Assembly (NCBI RefSeq): GCF_037026715.1
Contig: NZ_JBANCG010000001.1
Location: 1-64,000 of the forward strand
Direction of reading: 5' to 3'
Length of the DNA stretch: 64,000 nt
From: Breoghania sp037026715
Lineage (GTDB): Bacteria > Pseudomonadota > Alphaproteobacteria > Rhizobiales > Stappiaceae
The position numbers were made by a program, and so were the translations under genes. The first letter of the stretch is position 1. The number at the start of each line of letters is the position of its first letter. The notes under the pieces were generated by a model. That model was not told where the DNA came from. It worked only from the letters and a program-made list of their open reading frames with translations, and ran no database searches. Shown here one piece after another: positions 1 to 7,521 of this stretch.

Positions 1-447
1 AGTAAAGCTCTCAGCGATACCCCCTATCTCCAGTTCCATCAGATTAAAGCCCACGACGCTTCGGTTGCACATTTGCGACGCAGACGTCGTATGCGTCACC
101 TTGACCGTATGTTCACTTATTGGGGCGGCGGAATTGGGCGGCAGCACGGGAGCGGCACGGGGTCGGCTTCGATTGCTCGGCGCATGCCCTCTGGAGACAG
201 CCAGTTCCGACCGGCCCGCTCGTATCATGCGGCTGCACGGGAAGCGCGAGCGCACGCAAAGATGGGATGCGACTTGCCGGTGCTTCAAAAGATTAGCTAC
301 CATATCGATATGATGCGGCCGGCGTGCGCGCGGGTGTGGTTTCGTCCAGGCCGTTACCCCGCACGAGCCGCGAGGTGTTGCCTGATCTGACGTCCGTGAC
401 GTTGCTTATCGTTCTTGCGAAAAAACGTACAAAAAATCCCGACACAG
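1..447. other. Gene-free left edge
   Basis: I see no convincing gene here. The short open frames overlap one another on both strands, have no good ribosome-binding site and resemble no family I know. No tRNA fold was found. The last part, about 415-447, is A-rich and leads directly into the sigma-factor promoter. Confidence 0.5.
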
Positions 448-476
448 TGATCCACCCGCCCATGCACGACGTATTC
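448..476 (+). promoter_or_regulatory. ECF11 (RpoE-type) promoter of rpoE-chrR
   Basis: TGATCC at 448-453, a 17-bp spacer, then GTATTC at 471-476. This matches the TGATC...GTA pattern known for alphaproteobacterial RpoE/ChrR systems, which activate their own operon. The same six bases, spacer length and GTA recur at two other sites in this window (6008-6036 and 6081-6109). It lies 26 bp before the ATG at 502. Confidence 0.8.
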
Positions 477-501
477 ACCCCAGGTGCAACCGGGTGCGGA
501 C

Positions 502-1101
502 ATGCAAGCGGCTTTGAGCGTCATCAAGAAACCGGATGGTTCCGTGAGCTACGCGACAAAGGCTGACCATCAACGTCTCCTTGCACAGGTTGCCGCGGAC
601 CGGGACCGTGACGCGTTCCGCGCGCTGTTTGACTATTTCGGCCCCCGCGTGAAGACGTTGATGTTGAAGGCCGGAGCGGACCCGGCAATGGCGGACGATC
701 TGGTGCAGGACGTGATGATGACCGTTTGGCGCAAGGTCGATCTCTATGCGCCGCACAAAGGGGCCGTCAGTACTTGGATCTACACAATCGCGCGTAATGC
801 CCGGGTCGACTGGCACAGACGCGGCGCAGCGCAGCCCTACGACGATCTGGACGACCTGGAACTAGCTTCCGAGGAGCCAGACAGCGAAACAGAGGTGTTT
901 GCTGCTCAACGCAGCGAATGCGTAGCCGCCGCGATCGCCGATCTGCCAAACGAGCAGCGCAGGATCATTGAATATGCCTTCGTGGAGGATCTGTCGCAGA
1001 ACGAAATCGCCGAAAGGCTCGCCATCCCGCTCGGCACGGTGAAATCGAGAATGCGCCTCGCCTATGCGAAGCTGAAGGGACGACTGGAAACACTGAAATG
1101 A
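502..1101 (+). CDS. rpoE: ECF RNA polymerase sigma factor, RpoE/ECF11 type
   Basis: A 199-residue group IV sigma factor that would direct RNA polymerase to TGATCC-N17-GTA promoters. Region 2 includes DLVQDVMMTVWRKVDLY at roughly residues 58-75. Region 4 near the C-terminus has the helix-turn-helix signature LSQNEIAERLAIPLGTVKSR. I chose ATG 502; a GTG at 484 in the same frame would add six residues. The gene overlaps chrR by four bases (ATGA), the usual arrangement for a sigma factor held inactive by its partner. In Rhodobacter sphaeroides this pair responds to singlet oxygen and organic hydroperoxides. That trigger is inferred here from homology. Confidence 0.92.
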   Translation: MQAALSVIKKPDGSVSYATKADHQRLLAQVAADRDRDAFRALFDYFGPRVKTLMLKAGADPAMADDLVQDVMMTVWRKVDLYAPHKGAVSTWIYTIARNARVDWHRRGAAQPYDDLDDLELASEEPDSETEVFAAQRSECVAAAIADLPNEQRRIIEYAFVEDLSQNEIAERLAIPLGTVKSRMRLAYAKLKGRLETLK

Positions 1102-1748
1102 CGGCCCGGCATCACATTGATGACAGCACGTTGCTGCGTTACGCGAGCGGCGATCTCGACGAGGCCTTCGCAGTTGTCGTGGCGTCGCATCTGGCCTTGT
1201 GTCCCCAGTGCCGCCGCTCCCTGCGCATTGCGGAAGATATCGGCGGCGAGCTGCTGAAGGGCGAAGATCCAGCCCCACTCGCAGACGATGCATTCGAGCG
1301 ATTGATGTCAGGGCTCGAGAGGCCCGGCGGCGACACCCGTCGGCGGGTGGAGCAATCCGCCCCGGAAACGGATGTTCCGCTGCCATTGCGCCGTTTCGTA
1401 GGCGATCGGCTTGGCGACATTTCCTGGAGCAGGGTCGCCCCAGGCATTAGGCGTCACCGAATTGCCTTGGGGGGCGCATCCTCTCTTTTTCTCTTGCACA
1501 TCGCACCCGGGAAGGCGGTTCCCGAACACGGCCACGGCGGCGCGGAGATGACGCTGATCCTGTCCGGTTCCTATCGGGATGCGCTCGGGCGGTTCGCTCC
1601 CGGCGACATCGCCGATCTGGACGAGCATGTGGAGCATCAGCCGAGGGTCGACTCAACAGGACCCTGCATCTGCCTCGTTGCGACCGAAATGCCTACGCGG
1701 TTCCGGGGATTTTTCAGTCGGCTATTGCAGCCGGTGGTCGGGATCTGA
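1098..1748 (+). CDS. chrR: Zinc anti-sigma factor ChrR, cupin-containing
   Basis: A 216-residue cytoplasmic anti-sigma factor that should bind the upstream RpoE. The N-terminal anti-sigma domain keeps the zinc ligands His6, His31, Cys35 and Cys38 (HLALCPQC at 31-38), at the same numbers as in R. sphaeroides ChrR. The C-terminal cupin domain (about 105-200) carries candidate metal ligands His144, His146, Glu150 and His177 or His180; in the known protein this domain is needed to release the sigma factor. A Cys-X-Cys pair sits at 190-192. Its start codon overlaps the rpoE stop, so translation is probably coupled. Confidence 0.93.
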   Translation: MTARHHIDDSTLLRYASGDLDEAFAVVVASHLALCPQCRRSLRIAEDIGGELLKGEDPAPLADDAFERLMSGLERPGGDTRRRVEQSAPETDVPLPLRRFVGDRLGDISWSRVAPGIRRHRIALGGASSLFLLHIAPGKAVPEHGHGGAEMTLILSGSYRDALGRFAPGDIADLDEHVEHQPRVDSTGPCICLVATEMPTRFRGFFSRLLQPVVGI

Positions 1749-1751
1749 TCG

Positions 1752-2516
1752 ATGTCGGGGCTTCGCTGGAAAACGGTCTGGATTACCGGTGCGAGTTCCG
1801 GGATCGGACGCGCGCTTGCCCTTGCGATGGATGAAGAGGTGGCTACCGTCGCCGTATCGGCTCGCTCGGACGATCGTTTGGAGGCATTGCGCGAGCAGTG
1901 TGTGAACGTGTCGGCCCACCCGGTCGATGTCACGGACGGGGAAGCCGTGGCCCGTTGCGTGGACGCGATCGAGGCTTCCGCCGGGCCCATCGATCTCGCC
2001 GTACTCAATGCCGGAACTTGGGCGTTGATGGATGCGCCCAATCTGGACCTGACGGCCGTGCGATCTGGCGTTGAAGTCAACTACTTCGGTGTGATGAATG
2101 CGCTCGATGTGTTGATCCCGCGCATGCTTGAGCGGGGACGCGGGCATATCGCCATCGTCGCCTCCGTTGCGGGCTATCGCGGGTTGCCGCGTGCCGTCGC
2201 CTACGGTCCGACAAAGGCAGCCCTGATCAATCTTGCGGAAATATTGCGGCTGGAGCTCGAGCCCCGCGGCATCACGGTTTCGGTTATCAACCCGGGCTTT
2301 GTCGATACGCCCATGACTCGCGACAATCCGTTTCCGATGCCGGGCATCGTCAGTGCCGAGGAGGCTGCCGAGACGATCCTGACGGGGCTGAAGAAACGCA
2401 AGTACGAGATCGCGTTTCCACGTGGCTTTGCCTTGGTCATGAAATTGCTGCGGCTGATGCCGAACGCGCTTTATTTCCGGCTGATACGCAAGTTCGTCAT
2501 GCGTCGAGCCGCCTGA
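1752..2516 (+). CDS. SDR oxidoreductase in the RpoE-ChrR operon
   Basis: A 254-residue short-chain dehydrogenase/reductase. The nucleotide-binding motif TGASSGIG is at residues 12-19, and the catalytic residues Ser138, Tyr151 and Lys155 (YGPTK) are present. The C-terminus, after about residue 215, is basic and hydrophobic, as in classical SDRs acting on lipids or quinones. The gene begins four bases after chrR ends, so it is very likely co-transcribed from the RpoE promoter at 448. An SDR also accompanies RpoE/ChrR-controlled lipid genes in R. sphaeroides. The substrate is unknown; a fatty acyl or oxidised lipid is my inference. Confidence 0.85.
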   Translation: MSGLRWKTVWITGASSGIGRALALAMDEEVATVAVSARSDDRLEALREQCVNVSAHPVDVTDGEAVARCVDAIEASAGPIDLAVLNAGTWALMDAPNLDLTAVRSGVEVNYFGVMNALDVLIPRMLERGRGHIAIVASVAGYRGLPRAVAYGPTKAALINLAEILRLELEPRGITVSVINPGFVDTPMTRDNPFPMPGIVSAEEAAETILTGLKKRKYEIAFPRGFALVMKLLRLMPNALYFRLIRKFVMRRAA

Positions 2517-2644
2517 CGGGCGCAAAAAGTCCTTGCCATCTTTCGATCACAGATTACCGGATCTACCTCGCACGAATGGGCTCAAAATATCGAGCCGTCG
2601 CAATGTTCCGCCGCCCCGGCAACGTTGCCCGGGCGATGAAAGCG

Positions 2645-3877
2645 TTATTTCTTTCGCAATCTGTAAAAGCCGACATCTATCGAGCCTTCGTCGAAACCTG
2701 CTTCGCAATACGCCAGGTAATAGCGCCACCGGCGGCGGAAATTCTCGTCGAACCCGAGGCGTGCGATATCTGGCCATGCGGCTTCGAAGCGTCGGTACCA
2801 TTCGCGCAGCGTGTGCGCATAGGACGGGCCGAAACTCTCGACATGGTCGAGCCTCAATCCTGACGCTGCGGCGTATCGTTCGATGATCCGTGGCGTGGGC
2901 AGCATGCCGCCGGGAAAGACGTAGCGCTGGATGAAGTCGGCGGAGCGGCGATACGTGTCAAAGCGGCGCTCGTCGATGGTGATGGCCTGGATGACGGCCG
3001 TGCCCTCCGGGGCCAGCCTGTCGTGCAGCACCTGAAAATAGTCAGACCAGTAGGCTTCTCCCACGGCCTCGATCATCTCGATCGAAACGATGCGATCGTA
3101 GCAGCCACGGATGTCACGGTAGTCTTCGAGCCGGAAGCGGCATAAGCTTGAAAGCCCGCGCTCCTTCGCAGCCTTGCACGCATGGTCTAGCTGTTCGTGC
3201 GAAAGGGTCACCCCGTCGACCTGTACCTGGTATTGTTCCGCGGCCCGCAGCGCAAACGCGCCCCAGCCGCATCCGATTTCCAGAACGCTCTCGCCGCCCT
3301 GAAGTTCGAGCAGATCGTTGATCTTTTGCAGCTTCGCAGCCTGGGCTGCTTCCAGGGTTTCGGTGCCTTTGCGGTAGTACCCGCTGGAGTACAGCATCTC
3401 CGGATCGAGCCATAGCCGGTAGAAGGCGTTGCCGAGGTCGTAGTGTTCGGGAATGTTGCGCCGGCTGCCGCGCCTTGAATTGTGGCGTCTGCCATGAGCG
3501 ATGCGGTCGCGCAATCGTGCGCTCAGGACAACCTTGCCCGAGGTGCCCAGACGGTGGCGATTGCGCAAAACGAAGCGGAACAATCCGGGCAGATCCGAGC
3601 AGTCGATATCCCCGTTCATGTAGCCCTCGGCGAAGCCGATCGCGCCACGACGCACGATTCCGGCGACGGCGCGATACGTGCGCAGCCGTACGATCGGCTC
3701 CGCCGTTTCCCCAGCGCTGCCGAAGTGCATGCTTTCTCCCTGAGGCAGAACAACGCGGATCGCCCCATCGAGCTTGCGGTCCAACAGCCTTTTGAGGGCC
3801 CAGCGCGTGGCTGAGGTCAGAGGATTGGTCCAGCGCCGGCGAAGCGGTTCAGTGTCTGCTGTCAAATCGTCTTGCAT
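2645..3877 (-). CDS. cfa: Cyclopropane-fatty-acyl-phospholipid synthase family methyltransferase
   Basis: A 410-residue SAM-dependent enzyme acting on unsaturated acyl chains of membrane phospholipids. The SAM site VLEIGCGWG is near residue 198, and a second family motif, IVSIEMIEAVGE, lies near 265. Length and the C-terminal FYRLRKK ending fit the Cfa family. It is the last gene of a three-gene operon, starting three bases after the DUF1365 stop. The RpoE-type promoter upstream of the first gene suggests induction by oxidative or singlet-oxygen stress. It could be a true cyclopropane synthase or a related fatty-acid methyltransferase, such as those of furan fatty acid synthesis; sequence alone does not separate these. 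Confidence 0.88.
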   Translation of the reverse strand: MQDDLTADTEPLRRRWTNPLTSATRWALKRLLDRKLDGAIRVVLPQGESMHFGSAGETAEPIVRLRTYRAVAGIVRRGAIGFAEGYMNGDIDCSDLPGLFRFVLRNRHRLGTSGKVVLSARLRDRIAHGRRHNSRRGSRRNIPEHYDLGNAFYRLWLDPEMLYSSGYYRKGTETLEAAQAAKLQKINDLLELQGGESVLEIGCGWGAFALRAAEQYQVQVDGVTLSHEQLDHACKAAKERGLSSLCRFRLEDYRDIRGCYDRIVSIEMIEAVGEAYWSDYFQVLHDRLAPEGTAVIQAITIDERRFDTYRRSADFIQRYVFPGGMLPTPRIIERYAAASGLRLDHVESFGPSYAHTLREWYRRFEAAWPDIARLGFDENFRRRWRYYLAYCEAGFDEGSIDVGFYRLRKK

Positions 3878-3880
3878 GGG

Positions 3881-4657
3881 TCAGTCACCGGTAGGATCGA
3901 CGTAGGTTACGGAGTTTGTTGGCGCCGACGGGCGCTTGACCAGGCGCAAGCCCTTGAGCCAGAGGCGCGCGGCTTCGAAATGGATTGCCATAGTGACCTT
4001 GAGGGTCAGCCAGCCGGTGCGCGCGAGGGCGCTCAACAGCGTCGCGTCGGTGAAGGGCCGCCTCTGCCCGCGAAAATAGGCCTTGAGCAGAGGTCCGTCC
4101 GCATTCCTGAGCGCCACGCCCACGGTGAGGCTTTCTCCGGGAGGGGTGACGTGGAAGCTGTAGGTGCCCGACACGTCGTTGAACGGGGACACATAGAGTT
4201 CCTTCGCGCAGCTTTGGGAGATCGCCTGGCCCTGTTCCTGGGCGACGACGGGCAGGACATATGTCTTGCGTTGCCCGAACGTGTTGTTCACCTCGTAGAT
4301 CAGGAGGCGAACCGCGCCGGCTTGATCGAGGCCGTAGTAGACGGTCAGGGGATTGAAGACGTAGCCGAGGACGCGCGGATAGCACAGCATCAGAAACCGA
4401 TGCACCTCGCCGCGCATCGGCGAGGCGTCCGCGAGCGAGCGGAGATAGGATGCGACCGGGGAGCCGTCGCCATGGTCACGGTCGCTCAGGCTCAGCAGAT
4501 TGAAGCGGTTGTAAGAGAAGAGCCGCGAGCGCTTGTCCAGTGCGTCGAGGGTGTCGCAATCGAGCAGCAACGCGAAGACGCGGTATTTCAGCCGGTGGTT
4601 GACGGGCCGCAGGCGCGTGTGGACCACCGTTCCGGGATAGATCGCGTTGAGGTTCAT
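3881..4657 (-). CDS. DUF1365 family protein
   Basis: A 258-residue protein of the DUF1365 family, which typically sits between a flavin oxidoreductase and a Cfa-like enzyme. It begins MNLNAIYPGTVVHTRLRP and contains the family-typical stretch YPRVLGYVFNPLTVYY near residue 90. The start at 4657 was chosen over a longer frame because its ATG overlaps the stop of the upstream gene (ATGA) and matches the usual family N-terminus. The biochemical role is not established. The fixed neighbourhood points to modification of membrane fatty acids. Confidence 0.88.
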   Translation of the reverse strand: MNLNAIYPGTVVHTRLRPVNHRLKYRVFALLLDCDTLDALDKRSRLFSYNRFNLLSLSDRDHGDGSPVASYLRSLADASPMRGEVHRFLMLCYPRVLGYVFNPLTVYYGLDQAGAVRLLIYEVNNTFGQRKTYVLPVVAQEQGQAISQSCAKELYVSPFNDVSGTYSFHVTPPGESLTVGVALRNADGPLLKAYFRGQRRPFTDATLLSALARTGWLTLKVTMAIHFEAARLWLKGLRLVKRPSAPTNSVTYVDPTGD

Positions 4658-5982
4658 TCCGCGGCCTCGCTCTTGGCCGGGTGAAGAGACGATATGCGGG
4701 CAGACTCCCCGTCGACGGTCCAGGGACGACGCTCCCCGCCCAGCGCTTCGGCCACAGCCAGGCCGCTCTGTATTCCGTCCTCGTGGAAGCCGTAGCCGAA
4801 ATAGCTGCCGCAGAACCATGTTCTGCGGGTCCCCTGCAAGGACCAAAGGTCGCTTTGCGCGGCAGTGGCGCGCCTATCGAAGACCGGATGATGATACTTG
4901 ATATCGGCATCGACGGCCTTGGGATGAATCTCGTCGTGCGGATTTAGGGTGAGGAAGAAATCGACACTGGTCGGCAGAGACTGGAGGCGGTTCATCCAGT
5001 AGCTGACGCATAGGTCCGTATCTGCGCCCTTGTGCGTCTTGAGGTAGTTCCAGCTCGACCACAGCCGACGGCGACGGGGCATCCAGCGCGGATCGCGATG
5101 CAGGATGGCGCGGTTCGCCTGGTAGGAAAATGATCCGAGCAGCTTCTCTTCCCGCACACTGGGCGTGTCCAGCATCCTGAGCGCCTGATCCGCATGTGTC
5201 GCGATCACGACATGATCGAACGGACGGATGACGCCTTGCGCGTCGGCGACATGGACATAGTCCTGATGGCGGACGATGCGCTCGACGCCATTGCCGACAT
5301 GAAACTCGAACCCTGCGTCCTTCGCTAGTTTTTCGACATAGCGCCGGCTGCCTCCGGAAACCGTGCGCCAGGCGGGTCTGTCGCGAAACTGCAGCATGCC
5401 GTGATTGGCGTAGAAGTCGACGAAGCTGCGGGCCGGGAAGTCAAGCATCTCGTTCATCGAGGTCGACCAGATGGCCGCGCCCATCGGCACGATGTGATCC
5501 TCGATGAAAGCGCGGGAGTAATCCTCCTGTTCGAGGAAAGCCCCCAGGGTCATCTCTTCGCTTGCGTTCGCCACACGGACCTGTGCGGTGTCGAAGAAGC
5601 GGGCGACGTCTCGCAGAAGACGCCAATGGCGTGGCCTCAACAGGTTGCTGCGCTGGCCAAAAAAGCCGCCGAGACCCGATCCGGCATATTCGTATGCGCC
5701 GTTTTCCAATGAAAGCGCGAAGCTCATCTCCGTCGGATCCGTGGCGACGGAGAGGTGCCGGAAGAGAGCTGTGAGGTTGGGGTAGTTCATCTCGTTGTAA
5801 ACGATGAACCCCGTATCCACGGCGACGGGCCCGTGGGGCGTCTCCACGTCGACCGTATTGGCGTGGCCACCCAGATGGTCGTCTGCCTCATAGACGGTCA
5901 CGTGATGGCGCATCGACAGGAGCCATGCTGCGGAGAGGCCGGCGATGCCGGATCCAATAACGGCGATTTTGCTCGGTTCCAT
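4654..5982 (-). CDS. FAD-dependent amine-oxidase-like oxidoreductase
   Basis: A 442-residue flavoprotein. The Rossmann FAD motif IAVIGSGIAGLSAAWLL is at residues 6-22, followed by the acidic end of strand two (YEAD) and GGHANT, typical of amine oxidase/desaturase-like proteins (COG2907). A C-terminal FAD-contact region (FCGSYFGYGFHEDGIQSG) is also present. It leads the operon with DUF1365 and cfa and is preceded by an RpoE-type promoter at 6008-6036. A role in desaturating or oxidising acyl chains for the downstream methyltransferase is inferred from context. In R. sphaeroides, related genes under RpoE control have been linked to furan fatty acids. Confidence 0.87.
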   Translation of the reverse strand: MEPSKIAVIGSGIAGLSAAWLLSMRHHVTVYEADDHLGGHANTVDVETPHGPVAVDTGFIVYNEMNYPNLTALFRHLSVATDPTEMSFALSLENGAYEYAGSGLGGFFGQRSNLLRPRHWRLLRDVARFFDTAQVRVANASEEMTLGAFLEQEDYSRAFIEDHIVPMGAAIWSTSMNEMLDFPARSFVDFYANHGMLQFRDRPAWRTVSGGSRRYVEKLAKDAGFEFHVGNGVERIVRHQDYVHVADAQGVIRPFDHVVIATHADQALRMLDTPSVREEKLLGSFSYQANRAILHRDPRWMPRRRRLWSSWNYLKTHKGADTDLCVSYWMNRLQSLPTSVDFFLTLNPHDEIHPKAVDADIKYHHPVFDRRATAAQSDLWSLQGTRRTWFCGSYFGYGFHEDGIQSGLAVAEALGGERRPWTVDGESARISSLHPAKSEAAE

Positions 5983-6007
5983 GGGTTTTTCCGGTTTCGC
6001 TTTGTCC

Positions 6008-6036
6008 TTGTACGCAGCAGACGGGAGAACGGATCA
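6008..6036 (-). promoter_or_regulatory. ECF11 promoter of the oxidoreductase-DUF1365-cfa operon
   Basis: On the minus strand, TGATCC (6036-6031) is followed by 17 bp and GTA (6013-6011), 29 bp before the start codon at 5982. Spacing equals that of the promoters at 448 and 6081. It is oriented away from the site at 6081, forming a divergent pair in a 154-bp intergenic region. Confidence 0.75.
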
Positions 6037-6080
6037 CCCGCAAGGGCAACAAGGGGGGGCCGGATAATCGTGAGGATATG

Positions 6081-6109
6081 TGATCCGAGAAGGCGTGCGG
6101 AGCGTACCA
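6081..6109 (+). promoter_or_regulatory. ECF11 promoter of the DUF2177 gene
   Basis: TGATCC at 6081-6086, a 17-bp spacer and GTACCA at 6104-6109, followed 28 bp later by the ATG at 6137. It is the third copy of the architecture seen at 448 and 6008-6036. Its position also argues against the upstream ATG near 6080, which would place the promoter inside the gene. Confidence 0.78.
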
Positions 6110-6136
6110 AGCCAAACCTTTCCAGGAAGGATCGGC

Positions 6137-6541
6137 ATGTTCCAATACGTGATCGCTTACATAGCCACGGCCGTCGTCTTTCTCGGCGTCGATTTTCTTT
6201 GGCTCTCACGCATCGCCAAGTCGTTTTATTATGGCAGGCTGGGAGATATTTTGCTGGAGACACCCCGAATGGGGGCGGCGGTAGCGTTCTACGCCGCGTA
6301 TGTCGTGGGCATCGTTCTGTTCGCAATCGCTCCGGCGTTGCGCGCCGACAGTGCCGGAACGGCGTTCCTGTACGGCGCGCTGTTCGGGCTGTTCGCCTAC
6401 GGAACCTATGACATGACCAATTACGCGACGCTGCGACACTGGTCGTTGACCGTTTCGCTTGTCGATATGGCGTGGGGCGCGTTCCTGACCGGCCTGTCCG
6501 CCTTGATCGGCATGTGGGTGGCGCGCGCGGTGTCGGGCTGA
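6137..6541 (+). CDS. DUF2177 family membrane protein
   Basis: A 134-residue integral membrane protein with four predicted hydrophobic segments, near residues 4-24, 42-66, 73-95 and 107-130. The N-terminal pattern FLGVDFLWLS and the central YGTYDMTNYATL are characteristic of DUF2177. I chose ATG 6137 because an AGGAAGG ribosome-binding site precedes it and the RpoE-type promoter ends only 28 bp upstream. DUF2177 genes commonly accompany the DUF1365/Cfa group, so it probably acts in the same envelope lipid response. No enzymatic function is known to me. Confidence 0.85.
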   Translation: MFQYVIAYIATAVVFLGVDFLWLSRIAKSFYYGRLGDILLETPRMGAAVAFYAAYVVGIVLFAIAPALRADSAGTAFLYGALFGLFAYGTYDMTNYATLRHWSLTVSLVDMAWGAFLTGLSALIGMWVARAVSG

Positions 6542-6721
6542 CCAAGGTCGCGTCTTCGTGCCGGAAGGCGCGCGGAAGCGAAGCTTATCAAAGCCGCGGA
6601 GTAACGGGAAAAAGGCGCCGGCGATGGCCGGCCCGTTCCTTCTAGGTAAATTGCAATCCGCGCCGGGCAGGTTGAAAAAGGGCCGGCGCGAGTTGCCTCG
6701 ATAGGGGCAGAGCCGATCGGC

Positions 6722-7450
6722 TCAGATATCGAAATTCGTCGGCAGCACGATCATGTCGCGGATCGTGACGTTGCGCGGCCGCGAGAGCATGTAGATCGCC
6801 GCATCGGCGATTTCCGCCGGCTCAAGCAGGCTGCCCGTTTCCTTCGCCTTGCGGAGATTTTCTTCCGGCCAGTCGGCGAGCAGTGCGCTGGCGACCGGGC
6901 CGGGCGATACCTGAGCCACCCGAATCCCGTGCCCCTTCAACTGGCGCCGCATGGTCTGCACGAAGCAGGTTATGGCCCATTTCGATCCGGAATAGACCGG
7001 TTCCCACTGGATCGGCATGTGACCGGCGACAGATGCCGTCACGAGGATGTCCCCCGTTTTTCGTTCGATCATGTGGGGGAGCACGTCGCGGACGTTCTTC
7101 ATGACGGCGTTGACGTTCAGATTGAGCATGCGGTCGATCGCTGCCGTATCGGTGTCGATCAGGTCGCCACCGATGTAGCTTCCGGCATTGCAATGCAGAA
7201 TGTCGATATGGCCAACCAGATCCAGGGCGTTCGGGATCATCCGGGCGCAGCTTTCGACATCGAGCAGATCGGTGACAAGGGGGTACGCAGTGTCGCCTAA
7301 GCGTCCACAGACGGTCTTGAGCGCGTCCTCGTCGCGATCGGCGAGAACGACGATGGCGCCCGTGGCGATCAATGCTTCCGTCGTGGCCAGGCCGATGCCG
7401 GAGGCGGCACCGGTGATCAACGCCACCTTTCCTTTCAAGCTCTCTGCCAA
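6722..7450 (-). CDS. rbtD: SDR dehydrogenase, ribitol 2-dehydrogenase-like
   Basis: A 242-residue short-chain dehydrogenase, predicted to oxidise ribitol to D-ribulose or a related pentitol. TGAASGIG lies near residue 13 and the catalytic YSGSK near 152. Several stretches closely recall Klebsiella ribitol dehydrogenase as I remember it: CNAGSYIGGDL, WEPVYSGSKWA, SPGPVASALLADWP and the ending NVTIRDMIVLPTNFD. I chose the TTG at 7450 because a strong GGGAGGAAAT precedes it; an ATG at 7501 lacks one. It is the last gene of the minus-strand half of the pentitol cluster. Specificity for ribitol rather than another polyol is not proven. Confidence 0.82.
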   Translation of the reverse strand: MAESLKGKVALITGAASGIGLATTEALIATGAIVVLADRDEDALKTVCGRLGDTAYPLVTDLLDVESCARMIPNALDLVGHIDILHCNAGSYIGGDLIDTDTAAIDRMLNLNVNAVMKNVRDVLPHMIERKTGDILVTASVAGHMPIQWEPVYSGSKWAITCFVQTMRRQLKGHGIRVAQVSPGPVASALLADWPEENLRKAKETGSLLEPAEIADAAIYMLSRPRNVTIRDMIVLPTNFDI

Positions 7451-7521
7451 CCTATTTCCTCCCTCGCTGTGATGGTGCAAGCAGGCGCTCGTCGCCCGCA
7501 TGCGTTCGATATCCCTTGTTT

